Origin: Burkholderia pyrrocinia
GTDB lineage: Bacteria; Pseudomonadota; Gammaproteobacteria; Burkholderiales; Burkholderiaceae
NCBI RefSeq assembly: GCF_018417535.1
Contig: NZ_CP070978.1
Location: 2,046,001-2,110,000 of the forward strand
Reading direction: 5' to 3'
DNA length: 64,000 nt
Shown here: positions 17,227-27,589 of the stretch, in pieces
Position numbering within the stretch: position 1 is the first letter of the stretch
Layout: each line of letters begins with the position of its first letter
Notes under the pieces: generated by a model
Database searches by the model: none
What the model was told of the DNA's origin: nothing
What the model saw: the letters and a program-made list of their open reading frames with translations, nothing else
Translations under genes and position numbers: made by a program

Positions 17227-17289
17227 CCGGAGCATGCCGGCCAGCATCGGCATACCTGGCGTTCCCCGGTCGTATCTGTCCGGAGCAGC

Positions 17290-17530
17290 GCCCTCTTCTC
17301 GTGCGATGTCATGACCGAGGCGATGTCGTGCGGTACCCCGGTGATGGCGTTCAATCGCGGCTTGGTACCCGAAGCGATTGACCACGGCATCACCGGTCAT
17401 GTCAGCGAAGACGTGCAGCGTGCCGCAGGTGTGCTGCAACGTCTCGATGAGTTGTCACGCACGGAAACCCGCGCTCGGTTCGAACGCCGCTTCAGCGCCG
17501 GAGCGATGGCGCAACCGGACAACGAACGGC
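17290..17530 (+). pseudogene. Group 1 (GT4) glycosyltransferase, C-terminal remnant
   Basis: The frame contains MTEAMSCGTPVMAFNRG then VPEAIDHGITGHV, the EX7E-containing end of GT4 glycosyltransferases, followed by LQRLDELSRTETRARFERRFS, the usual C-terminal helix. The catalytic N-terminal domain is absent, and the frame then runs into unrelated sequence. It lies tail-adjacent to the Nramp remnant, so two unrelated gene ends are fused by rearrangement here. Confidence 0.78.
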
Positions 17531-17635
17531 ACACAGCTGCACGGTCGACGCCATGGAGGCCTGGCGACCGATATTTCCCGTAACTTGTTCCGTGACATAT
17601 CGGTCCCATATCGAGCGCGCGCGATTGCGCGTACC

Positions 17636-17663
17636 TTGATGGGACATGTGCCGACACTATAAT
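17636..17663 (+). promoter_or_regulatory. Likely sigma-70 promoter for the Crp/Fnr copy B gene
   Basis: TTGATG at 17636-17641 and TATAAT at 17658-17663 are 16 bp apart, a near-consensus pair. The gene start at 17852 is about 180 nt further on, leaving a long leader. No other gene follows closely on this strand. Confidence 0.55.
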
Positions 17664-17851
17664 TTTTGAAGGTAGATTCGCATTCGAACGGTCATCCCGA
17701 ACTCATCGAGAAAAGAGGCACCTTGCCGCCACCCTCCCGTCCGGCCGTCGGATCGGTAAGATATGATGGTTGGCCCCTCCCGCCGATCCCCGCTGCGCCC
17801 ACATCGGCCGGATTGTCCATCGTCAGCCGCGCGCGAGCGCAGGAGCCACGC

Positions 17852-18571
17852 ATGCAGGACAACCCGCCCATTACCGAAAATCACCTGCTTGCCGCGCTGC
17901 CGGAAAACGAGTGCGCCCACCTCGCCGCACACCTGACGCTCGTCGAGATGCCGTTGGGAAAAGTGCTGTACGAGTCGGGCGGCCAGCTTCATCACGTCTA
18001 TTTTCCGACCACGTCGATCGTTTCCCTGCTTTATGTGATGGAGGACGGCTCGTCCGCTGAAATCGCGATCGTCGGCCATGAAGGCATGATCGGTGTGTCG
18101 CTGTTCATGGGAGGCGAAACGACGCCGAGTCGAGCCGTCGTGCAAAGCGCGGGGCAGGCCTACCGGCTCGACGCGAGCATCCTGAAGGAAGAATTCCGGC
18201 GCGGCAACGCGATGCAGCGCCTGTTGTTGCGCTATACCCAGGCGCTCATCACGCAGATGGCCCAGACCGCGGTGTGCAACCGGCATCACTCGATCGATCA
18301 GCAATTGTGTCGCTGGCTGCTGCTCAGCCTCGACCGCCTGCCCTCGAACCAGTTGCGCATGACGCAGGAGCTGATCGCCAACATGCTGGGCGTGCGCAGG
18401 TCGGGCGTGACGGAAGCGGCATTGAAGCTGCAGGATGCGGGTCTCATCCGCTACAACTACGGCCATATCGAGGTGCTCGACCGGCCGGCGCTCGAAAAGC
18501 GCGTGTGCGAATGCTACAGCGTGGTCAAACGCGAATTCGATCGCCTGCTTCCCGATCTGAAGCGACTCTAG
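17852..18571 (+). CDS. Crp/Fnr-family transcriptional regulator, copy B
   Basis: This 239-residue protein is a close paralogue of the regulator at 2918-3637. It has the same beta-roll (MPLGKVLYESGG, MEDGSSAEIAIVGHEG) and the same winged helix with RRSGVTEAALKLQ, followed by an identical LIRYNYGHIEVLDR segment. The N-terminal 25 residues differ most. ATG at 17852 follows AGGAG. Because the recognition helices are identical, both copies should bind the same operator, perhaps integrating different signals through their different N-termini. It stands alone between gene remnants and the convergent PRC-barrel gene. Confidence 0.9.
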   Translation: MQDNPPITENHLLAALPENECAHLAAHLTLVEMPLGKVLYESGGQLHHVYFPTTSIVSLLYVMEDGSSAEIAIVGHEGMIGVSLFMGGETTPSRAVVQSAGQAYRLDASILKEEFRRGNAMQRLLLRYTQALITQMAQTAVCNRHHSIDQQLCRWLLLSLDRLPSNQLRMTQELIANMLGVRRSGVTEAALKLQDAGLIRYNYGHIEVLDRPALEKRVCECYSVVKREFDRLLPDLKRL

Positions 18572-18684
18572 CCGCCACTGCACCGCATCGACCGGCCTTC
18601 CCTGCAGATGCCCTTGACGCCTGCGAAGGCGTGGAAGCGGAGGATCGACACCTTGCCGCTATCGACGCGACGGATCAGCCACCC

Positions 18685-19110
18685 TCAGGCTACCCAGTAC
18701 GGCGTCCGGTTGTAGTACTGGTGAAGCGACATTCCCCACTGCGATTGCGTCATCACCGGCCAATGCTCGTCGTCGAAGCCCGGGGTGCCTTTGACATGCG
18801 CGCCGGTCACATCCAGATGGAAACATTTGTCGTCGATATCGTATTTCATCGCACTCCACGGAATGGCGCAAAGCATCTCGCCCGCTCCTCCGCTGGAAGC
18901 AACCGCATAGGCAATTCTGCCGTGGTGCAAATCGAGCACGATGTCGAAAACATTGCCAATATCCTCGCCGTCCGACGCGATGATCTTGCTGCCCTTCAGG
19001 ACATCCGCGGTCCTGACCATATGACCGGGTTCATCGACGGCGTCGCGTTCGACAAGCCTGCCCCCGTTGCTATCATCCCCAGATCGATTGGGGGTGTGGA
19101 GCATCCTCAT
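18685..19110 (-). CDS. PRC-barrel domain protein
   Basis: This 141-residue protein has a PRC-barrel domain at about 35-110 (RTADVLKGSKIIASDGEDIG, NVFDIVLDLHHGRIAYAV) and a C-terminal aromatic tail (WGMSLHQYYNRTPYWVA). PRC-barrels bind RNA or protein partners; in this type of small stress gene the exact role is unknown. The ATG at 19110 follows GGAGG. The composite element C lies 110 bp upstream. A two-domain relative is at 20649-21434. Confidence 0.85.
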   Translation of the reverse strand: MRMLHTPNRSGDDSNGGRLVERDAVDEPGHMVRTADVLKGSKIIASDGEDIGNVFDIVLDLHHGRIAYAVASSGGAGEMLCAIPWSAMKYDIDDKCFHLDVTGAHVKGTPGFDDEHWPVMTQSQWGMSLHQYYNRTPYWVA

Positions 19111-19191
19111 GATGTCCTCCTTGGACAAGATCCGGGAATATCCATTTCGTGCACAGTCTCGACAATGACAATGGCACTCAACGCACGAGAA

Positions 19192-19234
19192 AACGCTGCG
19201 CGCACAGGCATCGGAAGTCGGTACGGTTCCGTAC
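19192..19234 (-). promoter_or_regulatory. Composite palindrome element C
   Basis: Positions 19221-19234 read gtacggttccgtac, a perfect palindrome. On the minus strand it is followed by CGACTTCC and, 19 nt after the palindrome, GCGCAGCGT. The PRC-barrel gene starts 110 bp downstream. This copy and the CsbD copy are the most alike of the six. Confidence 0.65.
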
Positions 19235-19626
19235 CTGGGCACGCCGGGAATATCGGCCCGCCGTCGCTCTGACCGATACCACCACTCCATCGATATCGCT
19301 GAATATCGGCGACGACTCGATGGATTTTGGTCACATTGGAAGCCGACGCTCAGGTACGGCAGGACCCGCTTGATGAAGACCGCATAGAGCGCGGTCATCC
19401 GTCATGTCCGAATGCTGTCGACCGTCGACAGCGTATTCGCGATTGCGAACCGGACTTCGCTCCACACGATGCCTTGTGCGGGGGCATCGTCGTTAACGCG
19501 ACGATCGATCCGGTGGAAACGCATTCCTGACTTGCGGGCGGCAAGGCCATCGCGTATCGGGCCATTCCGTTCGTCTTCGTCGTCGTCCGTCTGCGCAAGG
19601 CGCCGACCCGCGCCGCGCAACCGGCG
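19235..19626. other. Stretch with no confident gene
   Basis: A minus-strand frame at 19402-19620 ends in IVWSEVRFAIANTLSTVDS and has protein-like composition, but I find no ribosome site or family. It may be a decayed gene between the PRC-barrel gene and the 60-residue gene. Confidence 0.3.
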
Positions 19627-20648
<1,022 letters not shown>

Positions 20649-21434
20649 ATGTTGCGAAGCATCCGAAGGTTGCACGGAGACACCGTTCGAGCGAAGGACG
20701 GCGATATTGGGCACATCCACCAGGCCTACTTCGACGATGACAACTGGTGCATCCGCTACCTCGTCGTCGAGACGGGCGACTGGCTGCACGACAGGCAGGT
20801 GCTGGTCTCGCCGTATTCCGTCACGCATGCCGATCCCGAAACCCGCACGCTATACGTCAGCCTCACTCAACAGCAGGTGAGAGACAGCCCGAACGTGGAC
20901 ACGCACAAGCCGGTATCGCGCCAGCACGAGATCGAGTACCTGCGTTACTACAACTACCCGACTTACTGGGGCGGCCCCAACCTTTGGGGGATGGGCGCGT
21001 ACCCGGCTTTCGATCCCGCCGGGCCGTCGCAGGACCCTGAAGCGGGCGATCCGCTTTTCTCGCGCACCGCGCCGGCAAGCGCAGCGGCGGATACGCATCT
21101 GCGCAGCACCGGCGAGGTCGACGGATATCGGCTCGAAGCCACGGACGGGCATATCGGTCACGTGTCCGACTTCATTTACGACGATGAAGCCTGGGTGATC
21201 CGCTATCTGGCGATCGACACGTCGAGCTGGTGGTCGACCGGCAAGGAAGTGCTGATCGCGACGCACTGGCTCGACCAGGTGGACTGGTCCACGGAAACGG
21301 TGTCGGCCACGCTCACGCGCGATGCGATCCGCCGGAGTCCTCCATACGACGACTCGCAGCTCGTTCATCGAAGCTACGAGATCGAGTTGCATGAGTTCTA
21401 CGGCAAGCACGGCTACTGGAACGGAGACCGATAA
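20649..21434 (+). CDS. Two-domain PRC-barrel protein
   Basis: This 261-residue soluble protein has two PRC-barrel domains, at about 5-80 ([21 protein letters not shown] then [12 protein letters not shown]) and about 155-235 ([21 protein letters not shown] then [12 protein letters not shown]), each followed by a short H-E-I/L-E-Y/L tail. The linker is Pro/Ala-rich. The ATG follows AGGA. Element D lies 167 bp upstream, and the transketolase gene follows after about 80 bp on the same strand. The molecular role is unknown. Confidence 0.85.
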   Translation: MLRSIRRLHGDTVRAKDGDIGHIHQAYFDDDNWCIRYLVVETGDWLHDRQVLVSPYSVTHADPETRTLYVSLTQQQVRDSPNVDTHKPVSRQHEIEYLRYYNYPTYWGGPNLWGMGAYPAFDPAGPSQDPEAGDPLFSRTAPASAAADTHLRSTGEVDGYRLEATDGHIGHVSDFIYDDEAWVIRYLAIDTSSWWSTGKEVLIATHWLDQVDWSTETVSATLTRDAIRRSPPYDDSQLVHRSYEIELHEFYGKHGYWNGDR

Positions 21435-21514
21435 CGCAGACCCGCGCGATGGGTCGCCAACGCAACCCGATCCCGTGCGGGATATCGCGTGACCGGACGC
21501 CAGGGAGCAGCTAC

Positions 21515-23590
21515 ATGACCTCAACCGATTTCCCGTCAACCGAAGGTTCGGCACTCGATGCGCTCTGCATCAATACGCTGCGCTTCCTGTCGATCGATGC
21601 CGTGCAGAAAGCGGCGAGCGGCCATCCAGGCTTGCCGCTCGGCGCCGCACCGATGGCCTATGCGTTATGGATGCGCCATCTCAAGCATCACCCCGCCAAT
21701 CCGGCGTGGCTCGATCGCGATCGCTTCATCCTGTCTGCCGGACATGGTTCGATGCTGTTGTACAGCCTGCTTCACCTCACCGGCTACGATCTGCCGCTCG
21801 ACCAGATCGGGCGCTTCCGGCAATCGGGCAGCCTCACGCCCGGCCATCCGGAGCGCGGCCTTACGCCGGGTGTCGAAGCGACGACCGGCCCGCTCGGCCA
21901 GGGCTTCGCCAACGCCGTCGGCATGGCGATGGCGGAAGCGCAACTCGCCGCGTGCTACAACCGCCCCGGTTTCGAGATCGTGGATCACCACACCTACGCA
22001 CTCGTCAGCGACGGCGACCTGATGGAGGGCGTCGCAGCGGAGGCGGCCTCGCTTGCCGGCCATCTCCGGCTCGGCAAGCTGATCTGCCTGTACGACGACA
22101 ATCGGGTCACGCTGTCCGCCGGCACCGCGATCACCTTCACCGAAGATCGCGCGCGACGGTTCGACGCCTACGGCTGGCATACCGAAACGGTCGACGACGG
22201 CAACGATCTGGCCGCCATCGACACGGCGCTGGTCAATGCACGTGCCGAGAAGCTGCGTCCGTCGTTGATCCTCGTGCGCACGCATCTCGGCTACGGCTCG
22301 CCCAACCGGCAAGACACGTACCAGGCGCACGGATCGCCGCTCGGCGACGCCGAGGTGCGCCTGACCAAGCACAACCTCGGCTGGCCGCCCGACCCCGCGT
22401 TTCATATTCCCGCACCGGCGCTCGCGTATTTTCGTCGCGCGCTGACGGAGGGGCGAGCACGAGAAGATCACTGGAACGCGCGGTTCGCAGCCTATGCGCG
22501 CGCGTTTCCCGAGCTGGCCGAAGCGCTGCTGAACACGGTGCGCGGCACGCTGCCCGACAGGTGGGACCGCGATATCCCGGTCTTTCCGGCCGATCCGAAA
22601 GGCATTGCGACGCGGGTTGCCTCCGGCCAGGTGCTGAATGCCCTCGCCTCCCGCGTCCCTTCGCTGGTCGGCGGCTCCGCCGATCTGAATCCCTCCACCT
22701 TCACCGCGCTGACCGGGCACGGCGATTTCGAGGCCGCCGGCATGAACGCGCTCGACCGGCAAGGTTCCGACGGCGGCGGCTGGAGCCGCAGCGGCCGCAA
22801 TCTGCATTTCGGCGTGCGCGAGCATGCGATGGGCGCGATCCTGAACGGCCTGGCGGCCCACGGCGGCATCCTGCCGTTCGGCGCGACCTTCCTGATCTTT
22901 TCCGACTACATGCGTCCGCCGATCCGGCTCGCCGCGTTGATGCGCCTGCAGGTGATCTATGTGTTCACGCACGACAGCCTGGCCGTCGGCGAGGACGGTG
23001 CGACGCATCAGCCGATGGAGCAGCTGGCCGGCCTGCGCGCGGTCCCGGGCCTGCTGGTGATTCGACCGGCCGATGCCAACGAGACGGCCGTCGCGTGGCG
23101 TGTGGCGCTCGAAGCGCGGGAGCGGCCGACCGCGCTGGTCCTGACCCGCCAGGACGTGCCGACCATCGATCGCCTCCGGTTCGCGCCGGCCGAGGGCTTG
23201 CGGCGCGGCGGCTACGTCCTGGCCGATGCCCCCGATGGCCACCCCACGCTGATCCTGATCGCGACGGGCTCGGAAGTCGCGCTCGCGCTGGCGGCGCAAG
23301 TCGAATTGCTCGCGCGCGGCGTGGCGGTTCGGGTGGTGTCGCTGCCCTGCTGGCGATTGTTCGACGCTCAGCCCCAGCCGTATCAGGACGCCGTGCTGCC
23401 GAAGTCGGTCGGCGCGCGGCTGGCGATCGAAGCGGGCGTGTCGCAAGGCTGGCACCGCTATGTCGGCGATCGTGGCGACGTGCTCGGCATCGCGGGTTTC
23501 GGCGCGTCGGCGCCGGGCGCCGAGCTGATGCGCGCTTTCGGCTTCACGGTCGAGAACGTCTGCGACCGCGCACTGAAACTGCTCGCCTGA
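21515..23590 (+). CDS. tkt: Transketolase
   Basis: This 691-residue enzyme of the non-oxidative pentose phosphate pathway transfers two-carbon units using thiamine diphosphate. Family landmarks are all present: [18 protein letters not shown] (about 25-42), the GDG-type thiamine diphosphate motif [13 protein letters not shown] (about 155-167), the TTGPLGQG segment, and the pyrimidine-domain segment [19 protein letters not shown]. Length is normal. The ATG at 21515 has GGGAG upstream. A housekeeping copy is likely elsewhere; its place here among stress genes, co-directional with the PRC-barrel gene, suggests an accessory isozyme, by inference. Confidence 0.93.
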   Translation: MTSTDFPSTEGSALDALCINTLRFLSIDAVQKAASGHPGLPLGAAPMAYALWMRHLKHHPANPAWLDRDRFILSAGHGSMLLYSLLHLTGYDLPLDQIGRFRQSGSLTPGHPERGLTPGVEATTGPLGQGFANAVGMAMAEAQLAACYNRPGFEIVDHHTYALVSDGDLMEGVAAEAASLAGHLRLGKLICLYDDNRVTLSAGTAITFTEDRARRFDAYGWHTETVDDGNDLAAIDTALVNARAEKLRPSLILVRTHLGYGSPNRQDTYQAHGSPLGDAEVRLTKHNLGWPPDPAFHIPAPALAYFRRALTEGRAREDHWNARFAAYARAFPELAEALLNTVRGTLPDRWDRDIPVFPADPKGIATRVASGQVLNALASRVPSLVGGSADLNPSTFTALTGHGDFEAAGMNALDRQGSDGGGWSRSGRNLHFGVREHAMGAILNGLAAHGGILPFGATFLIFSDYMRPPIRLAALMRLQVIYVFTHDSLAVGEDGATHQPMEQLAGLRAVPGLLVIRPADANETAVAWRVALEARERPTALVLTRQDVPTIDRLRFAPAEGLRRGGYVLADAPDGHPTLILIATGSEVALALAAQVELLARGVAVRVVSLPCWRLFDAQPQPYQDAVLPKSVGARLAIEAGVSQGWHRYVGDRGDVLGIAGFGASAPGAELMRAFGFTVENVCDRALKLLA

Positions 23591-23773
23591 TCCGTGGACG
23601 GCCCGTGCGCGTATCTGGCGTTCGGGCCGCCGCCGGCATGGCGCGTACCGGCTTCGAGCACCGCGTCGACCATCCGCTGAGCATCGGACACGATGCGCGC
23701 CACGTGATCCTCCCCGTTGAAGCTTTCCGCATCGATCCGGTACAGATCCTCGGTACCCGATGGCCGGCCGTGC

Positions 23774-23992
23774 TCAATGCGCGGCCGGCTTGCCAGCTCG
23801 ACGCTCGAGCATGACGATAACGGCGATGATGCTGACGAAATGCGTGCGTTCAGAGGGCGTCAGAAGGCCGTGTTCCAGAATCGATTCCAGCCGAATTCGC
23901 CAGAGTCCCCATGGCGCAGGCTCACCGGGCGCGACGTGTGCAATGAGTCGTTCAAGTGAACGCAGGTCTCCCTCGATTGCGGTGGTGGCCAT
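23774..23992 (-). CDS. 72-residue hypothetical protein
   Basis: This small protein reads MATTAIEGDLRSLERLIAHV, then a Pro/Trp-rich turn (GEPAPWGLWRIRLESILEHG), and ends with a hydrophobic helix (THFVSIIAVIVMLERRAG) that may be membrane-associated. The ATG at 23992 is preceded by GGAG. It is convergent with the transketolase gene. I do not recognise a family. Confidence 0.5.
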   Translation of the reverse strand: MATTAIEGDLRSLERLIAHVAPGEPAPWGLWRIRLESILEHGLLTPSERTHFVSIIAVIVMLERRAGKPAAH

Positions 23993-24346
23993 GGCAATGC
24001 TCCAGTCGTCGTGAGGATCGGGCGAACAGTCTATGACGAGGCACAGCGCCACTCTGCCCGCTACCGTACATCGCATGCGTGCCGTTTCGGGTACGCGTTC
24101 CCGACCGTTTCAGCCGCAGGTACGCGTCGCTGCGATCGCAATGGTCGTGCCCGGTCCTTTGTCCGCCATCGGACAGACGCCGGACCGGCTCGCTGCGAAC
24201 GTGGGACGATCGGCGCGATACTGTGCGACGAGTGCGGGGCACCGACGCCCCGTCCGGTGCGCGCCGCGTACAGCCTCCGCGACGCCACATGGCGACCTGC
24301 AACCGAAGCGCGGCGAGCGCGACGTTACTCATGCGGGGTATGCAAA
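23993..24346. other. Intergenic leader of the antiporter gene
   Basis: No gene is convincing. It contains one half-site of the palindromic element (CGTAC near 24066) but no full copy. Confidence 0.3.
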
Positions 24347-25636
24347 GTGACCGAAACGATCGGATGCCTCATCTTCGGCGCCCTGCTGATTTTCATGGGA
24401 CTCATCGGATCGTCGCTCAAGCGCCTGCCGCTCAGCGCGGCCATGGTGTATCTCGGGATCGGCTTTCTGATCGGACCGGCCGGCACCGGCCTCCTGTCGA
24501 TGACATTGCCGGACGACGTCACGCGATTGCGTATCGCCGCCGAAATCGGCTTGCTGATCTCGCTGTTCGCGATCGGCCTGAGGCTGCGTGTCCCGCCCGC
24601 CGATCCCCGCTGGATGTTGCCGCTGCGGCTTGGCGTCGTCGCGATGATCTTCACCGTCGCGTCGATCGCCGCACTCGGCGTGCTGGTGTTGCATTTGAGT
24701 CTGGGCGTCGCGGTACTGCTGGGCGCGATGATCGCGCCGACGGACCCCGTGCTCGCTCATGACGTCGGCGTGCGCGACGCGGGTGACGTCGAACTGGTGC
24801 GTTTTTCGTTGTCCGGCGAAGGCGGGATCAACGACGGCACGGCCTACCCGTGCGCGGTGCTCGGCCTGCTTTTGTGCGGTTCCGGCACGACGTCGGAGCT
24901 TCATTGGAGCATGGTCGGCGCCGTTGCATGGGGCATCGCCTCCGGTGTGGGCGCCGGCTGGCTGCTCGGCTTTGCCACTGCCCGGCTCGTCGCATTCCTG
25001 CGCAGCCGTCACGGACAGGCACTCGGGCTCGAAGGGCTCTTCGCGCTTGGCCTGATCATGCTGTCGTATGGCGTGGCGCTCGCCATTCATGGCTACGGGT
25101 TCCTGGCCGTGTTCGCCGCGGGCGTCGCGATGCGGCGCGTCGAGCATCGAACGAGCGGCCGGAAGACGTCGAAGGAAACGATCGGCGTCGTGGACAGCGA
25201 GGATGTCGAGGCCACCGCCACCGATCCCGACAAAGCCCATGCCTTCGTCGCGGAATCTGTCATGGGATTCACGGCCGAACTGGAACACATCGCCGAAGCC
25301 GTGCTGATCCTGCTGATCGGCGCGCTCGTCTCCCGCTATTGGGCCGACATGCTGACCTGGACGGGCGTGGCCGTGGTCGCGGCACTGCTGTTCGTCATCC
25401 GGCCGGCCGCCATCCAGCTCGCGCTGATCGGCTCCCGCGCGTCGCGCCACCAGCGCCGGTTGATCAGCTGGTTCGGCATTCGCGGCGTGGGTTCGCTGTA
25501 TTACCTGATGCTGGCCCTCGAGCAAGGGCCGCGCGCGGAATTGTTGCCGCTGGTGCCGTGGGTACTGGCCATCGTCGCCGTGTCGATCGTGCTGCACGGC
25601 ATTTCAGCCGCGCCGCTCATGCGCCGCTTTGCGTGA
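24347..25636 (+). CDS. Cation:proton antiporter (CPA1 type)
   Basis: This 429-residue inner-membrane protein has about 12 hydrophobic spans and the CPA1 signatures APTDPVLAHDVGV (about 128-140) and SGEGGINDGTAYP (about 153-165), which hold the ion-binding aspartates. A hydrophilic loop around 265-300 (SGRKTSKETIGVVDSEDVEA) is unusually acidic. It likely exchanges Na+ or K+ for protons. The GTG start at 24347 is chosen because the upstream frame lacks hydrophobic sequence; the ribosome site is weak. The DUF3096 gene is convergent downstream. Confidence 0.85.
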   Translation: MTETIGCLIFGALLIFMGLIGSSLKRLPLSAAMVYLGIGFLIGPAGTGLLSMTLPDDVTRLRIAAEIGLLISLFAIGLRLRVPPADPRWMLPLRLGVVAMIFTVASIAALGVLVLHLSLGVAVLLGAMIAPTDPVLAHDVGVRDAGDVELVRFSLSGEGGINDGTAYPCAVLGLLLCGSGTTSELHWSMVGAVAWGIASGVGAGWLLGFATARLVAFLRSRHGQALGLEGLFALGLIMLSYGVALAIHGYGFLAVFAAGVAMRRVEHRTSGRKTSKETIGVVDSEDVEATATDPDKAHAFVAESVMGFTAELEHIAEAVLILLIGALVSRYWADMLTWTGVAVVAALLFVIRPAAIQLALIGSRASRHQRRLISWFGIRGVGSLYYLMLALEQGPRAELLPLVPWVLAIVAVSIVLHGISAAPLMRRFA

Positions 25637-25931
25637 GATCCAAGGCGGGTGCGGTGGCGCGATGCGTGCCTTGGTCGCACGGTTCGGCGCGGTGCCACAC
25701 GCGGCACTCGAGGTGCCGGGCGGCGGTCTTTCCATGAACCTGCAGCGTCGATGATGTCCCGCGTCACGGTCTGCCCGGCAGCATCAGGACGAGCAACGCA
25801 ACCGGTACCAAGCCCGGCAATCCGCTTGGGCCATAAAAGCGCTCGACATGCCAACGGCAACGTCAACGGGCTGATGATTGCCGGTGCCGCCTGCGATGTT
25901 CGTCACCTGCTTTTTCGCGGGTGGTCTCGAT

Positions 25932-26078
25932 TCAGTGGATATGCCCTCCGAACAGCCCGAGCAACCCGATGACGATCAGGTAGATCGCAACGATGTAATT
26001 CAACAGACGGGGCACCACAAGGATCAGAATGCCGGCGATCAGCGAAACCAGCGGGCCCGCGCTCGTGAGCATGTGCAT
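25932..26078 (-). CDS. DUF3096 small membrane protein
   Basis: This 48-residue protein has two hydrophobic helices, reading PLVSLIAGILILVVPRLLNY then IVAIYLIVIGLLGLFGG, which is the DUF3096 pattern. It sits in the inner membrane. The first ATG (26078) is close behind GGAGGG; a second ATG two codons later has better spacing. Function unknown. The family is often found with other small stress-envelope genes. Confidence 0.82.
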   Translation of the reverse strand: MHMLTSAGPLVSLIAGILILVVPRLLNYIVAIYLIVIGLLGLFGGHIH

Positions 26079-26139
26079 ACGCCCTCCGCAAGATTGAAAA
26101 CAACACACGGATACAAAGCCGCCCTGCCTCCGCCGCTGG

Positions 26140-26499
26140 TTACAGCGACTTGAGCCTGGTGACCTTCGTGCCTTCGAGCGTCACGCCGGCCATCAACCCG
26201 TTTTGTTCGTTAACCCGATCGAACCGGTCTTGGTGCCGTCATACCCTACGGTACTGCCGCCGACGCGCAGCGAGCCTCACCATACCGACTGCCGACGAAG
26301 AGACCGGCCGCGATGACTGACGGGAATATCAGCAGCACATCGCGTGCCTTGCCGGCGAGTTCACGCGAGCCTTTGGCGGTCGTGTAAAGGCGTCGACGCC
26401 TGCATCAATGGTGTGACGTTTGCCGGTCTGGTGGCCACGGGCGCCGGATGCGCCGGTCGTCAGGCCGATAGCCAGGAACGATCCCGGCACACATCCCAT
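26140..26499 (-). pseudogene. SYLF (YSC84-type) lipid-binding lipoprotein, frameshifted
   Basis: Pieces of a SYLF-domain protein occur in successive frames: TIDAGVDA, then LYTTAKGSRELAGKARDVLL followed by IFPSVIAAGLFVGSRYGE, then SLRVGGSTVGYDGTKTGSIGL, and finally GLMAGVTLEGTKVTRLKSL and a stop. At least two frame breaks and a missing middle (360 bp against about 570) make it non-functional. The start at 26499 gives a signal-peptide-like beginning (MGCVPGSFLAIGLTTG). SYLF proteins are usually phospholipid-binding stress lipoproteins. Confidence 0.82.
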
Positions 26500-26637
26500 A
26501 GAAATATTCGCCGCAGCATGATTCGCCCCGGATGGCTCGTGGATATCCCTGATGCTGCACACAGGCGAATACGGGACGAAAGCGTACCAAGCGTGTAAAA
26601 AAGACAATATGGACAACCCGTCTTCGCGCCGATTCGC

Positions 26638-26679
26638 GTACGGCATCGTACCGACTTCCATCACGATGACGCGCAGCGT
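26638..26679 (+). promoter_or_regulatory. Composite palindrome element E
   Basis: Positions 26638-26651 read gtacggcatcgtac, a perfect palindrome followed by CGACTTCC. GCGCAGCGT starts exactly 19 nt after it (26671-26679). The CsbD-like gene starts at 26786, about 107 bp beyond the box. Confidence 0.65.
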
Positions 26680-26785
26680 GTCTTCGGGCGCCCTGATTTT
26701 CCCGCGCTAAAGCGCCCGATACGAAGCTTCGATGGTCCAGGTTTCGTACCGGTGAAACAGGCGACCAGTGTCAAGGAGCAATGTC

Positions 26786-26962
26786 ATGAACAGGGATCAG
26801 GTGAGAGGCCGCATCGCGGAAGCGCAAGGCAAACTGAAGGAAGTGGTCGGCAAGGTCATGGGAAATCGAATGACCAGAGTGAAGGGCAAGGTCGAGCAAG
26901 TCGTCGGAAAGACACAAGCGTCATTCGGCGACGCGAAAGAGAAATTCAAGAAGCGGCCGTAG
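26786..26962 (+). CDS. CsbD-like stress protein
   Basis: This 58-residue hydrophilic protein (MNRDQVRGRIAEAQGKLKEV then a repeat GKVEQVVGKTQASFGDAKEKF) matches the CsbD family, a general stress protein first noted as a sigma-B target in Bacillus. It is rich in Lys, Glu and Gly. The ATG at 26786 follows AAGGAG. Element E lies upstream, so it belongs to the inferred regulon. Confidence 0.88.
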   Translation: MNRDQVRGRIAEAQGKLKEVVGKVMGNRMTRVKGKVEQVVGKTQASFGDAKEKFKKRP

Positions 26963-27118
26963 GGTATTCGCGCGAACCGTTCCGAAGCGCCGCGCGATCG
27001 AGCAACGTGCCGCGGACTCGCCGGTGTCGATGACGCACGTATGCATCCGGCGATATCTGTTTCCCGGCCGACCGTCACGATGCTTCGATGCGTCGGGTGT
27101 CGTCGCAGTGCGCGCCAG

Positions 27119-27313
27119 CTAATCGGCGCACCGATTCAGCCACAGCCGGCCTGCGGCCGTCATATTGATCGAGCCGCCGGTGCGCGACTCGTATGCAAGC
27201 CCGTTAGTTAATAGTTCATTGGCTATGGCGCGTGGAATATCGGCTTGGGAATCGGGAATTCGATCAAGCGATTTGAGGGTCTCGACGACCTCGGGTGAAA
27301 GTGGGATGCACAT
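27119..27313 (-). CDS. 64-residue hypothetical protein, possible winged-helix fragment
   Basis: This small protein reads MCIPLSPEVVETLKSLDRI then PRAIANELLTNGLAYESR and INMTAAGRLWLNR, a pattern like the wing of a MarR- or PadR-like winged helix. Perfect AGGAGG precedes the ATG at 27313. A degenerate half of the palindromic element (CGTAC, around 27367) lies about 55 bp upstream. Function unknown. Confidence 0.65.
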   Translation of the reverse strand: MCIPLSPEVVETLKSLDRIPDSQADIPRAIANELLTNGLAYESRTGGSINMTAAGRLWLNRCAD

Positions 27314-27589
27314 GGCGGCCTCCTCGGTATCGAGTTCATCGTGAACCGGACGACACGCGTTGGTCTGTACGGTATCGACTATTTTGAAGCGGGTTCTTCC
27401 GACACCGCAGTTGACTGTCGTATTGCAACCCGATGATTTACCCGCATCGAAAATATGCTTCGGCATCCGATGTTTTTATTGCGAAACCATTGTCAAGCGC
27501 GCACACTGAAGATACCTGCCGGTTTGTCGTCAAGGCATCGGTTCCCTTGAATCCTTCGGCGCCAACGGTTGCTCTGTCAGGAGCACATC
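27314..27589. other. Divergent intergenic region
   Basis: Shared upstream region of the 64-residue and 90-residue genes. It holds an inverted repeat TCAAGG-N9-CCTTGA at 27530-27550 and a half palindrome near 27367. No further gene seen. Confidence 0.4.

Noticed and set aside
19402..19620. 72-codon minus-strand frame
   Set aside because: Protein-like composition, but no start signal or similarity I can name.
21665..23455. A 596-codon minus-strand frame
   Set aside because: Antisense to transketolase, which has all family motifs. The frame is open because of codon-position GC bias.
23458..23703. Minus-strand frame starting GTG after GGGGAGG (MARIVSDAQRMVDAVLEAG)
   Set aside because: The start signal is attractive, but the frame runs 130 bp into the transketolase 3' end on the other strand and has no family. 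It may be a decayed gene tail; I did not list it.
24060..24075. Half palindrome ctaccgtac before the antiporter gene
   Set aside because: Only one arm of the palindrome matches and the downstream box is absent.
27367..27380. Possible seventh palindrome (gtacggtatcgact)
   Set aside because: Only the left half matches GTACG-N4-CGTAC, and the downstream 19-nt box is missing. Counted as a half-site only.
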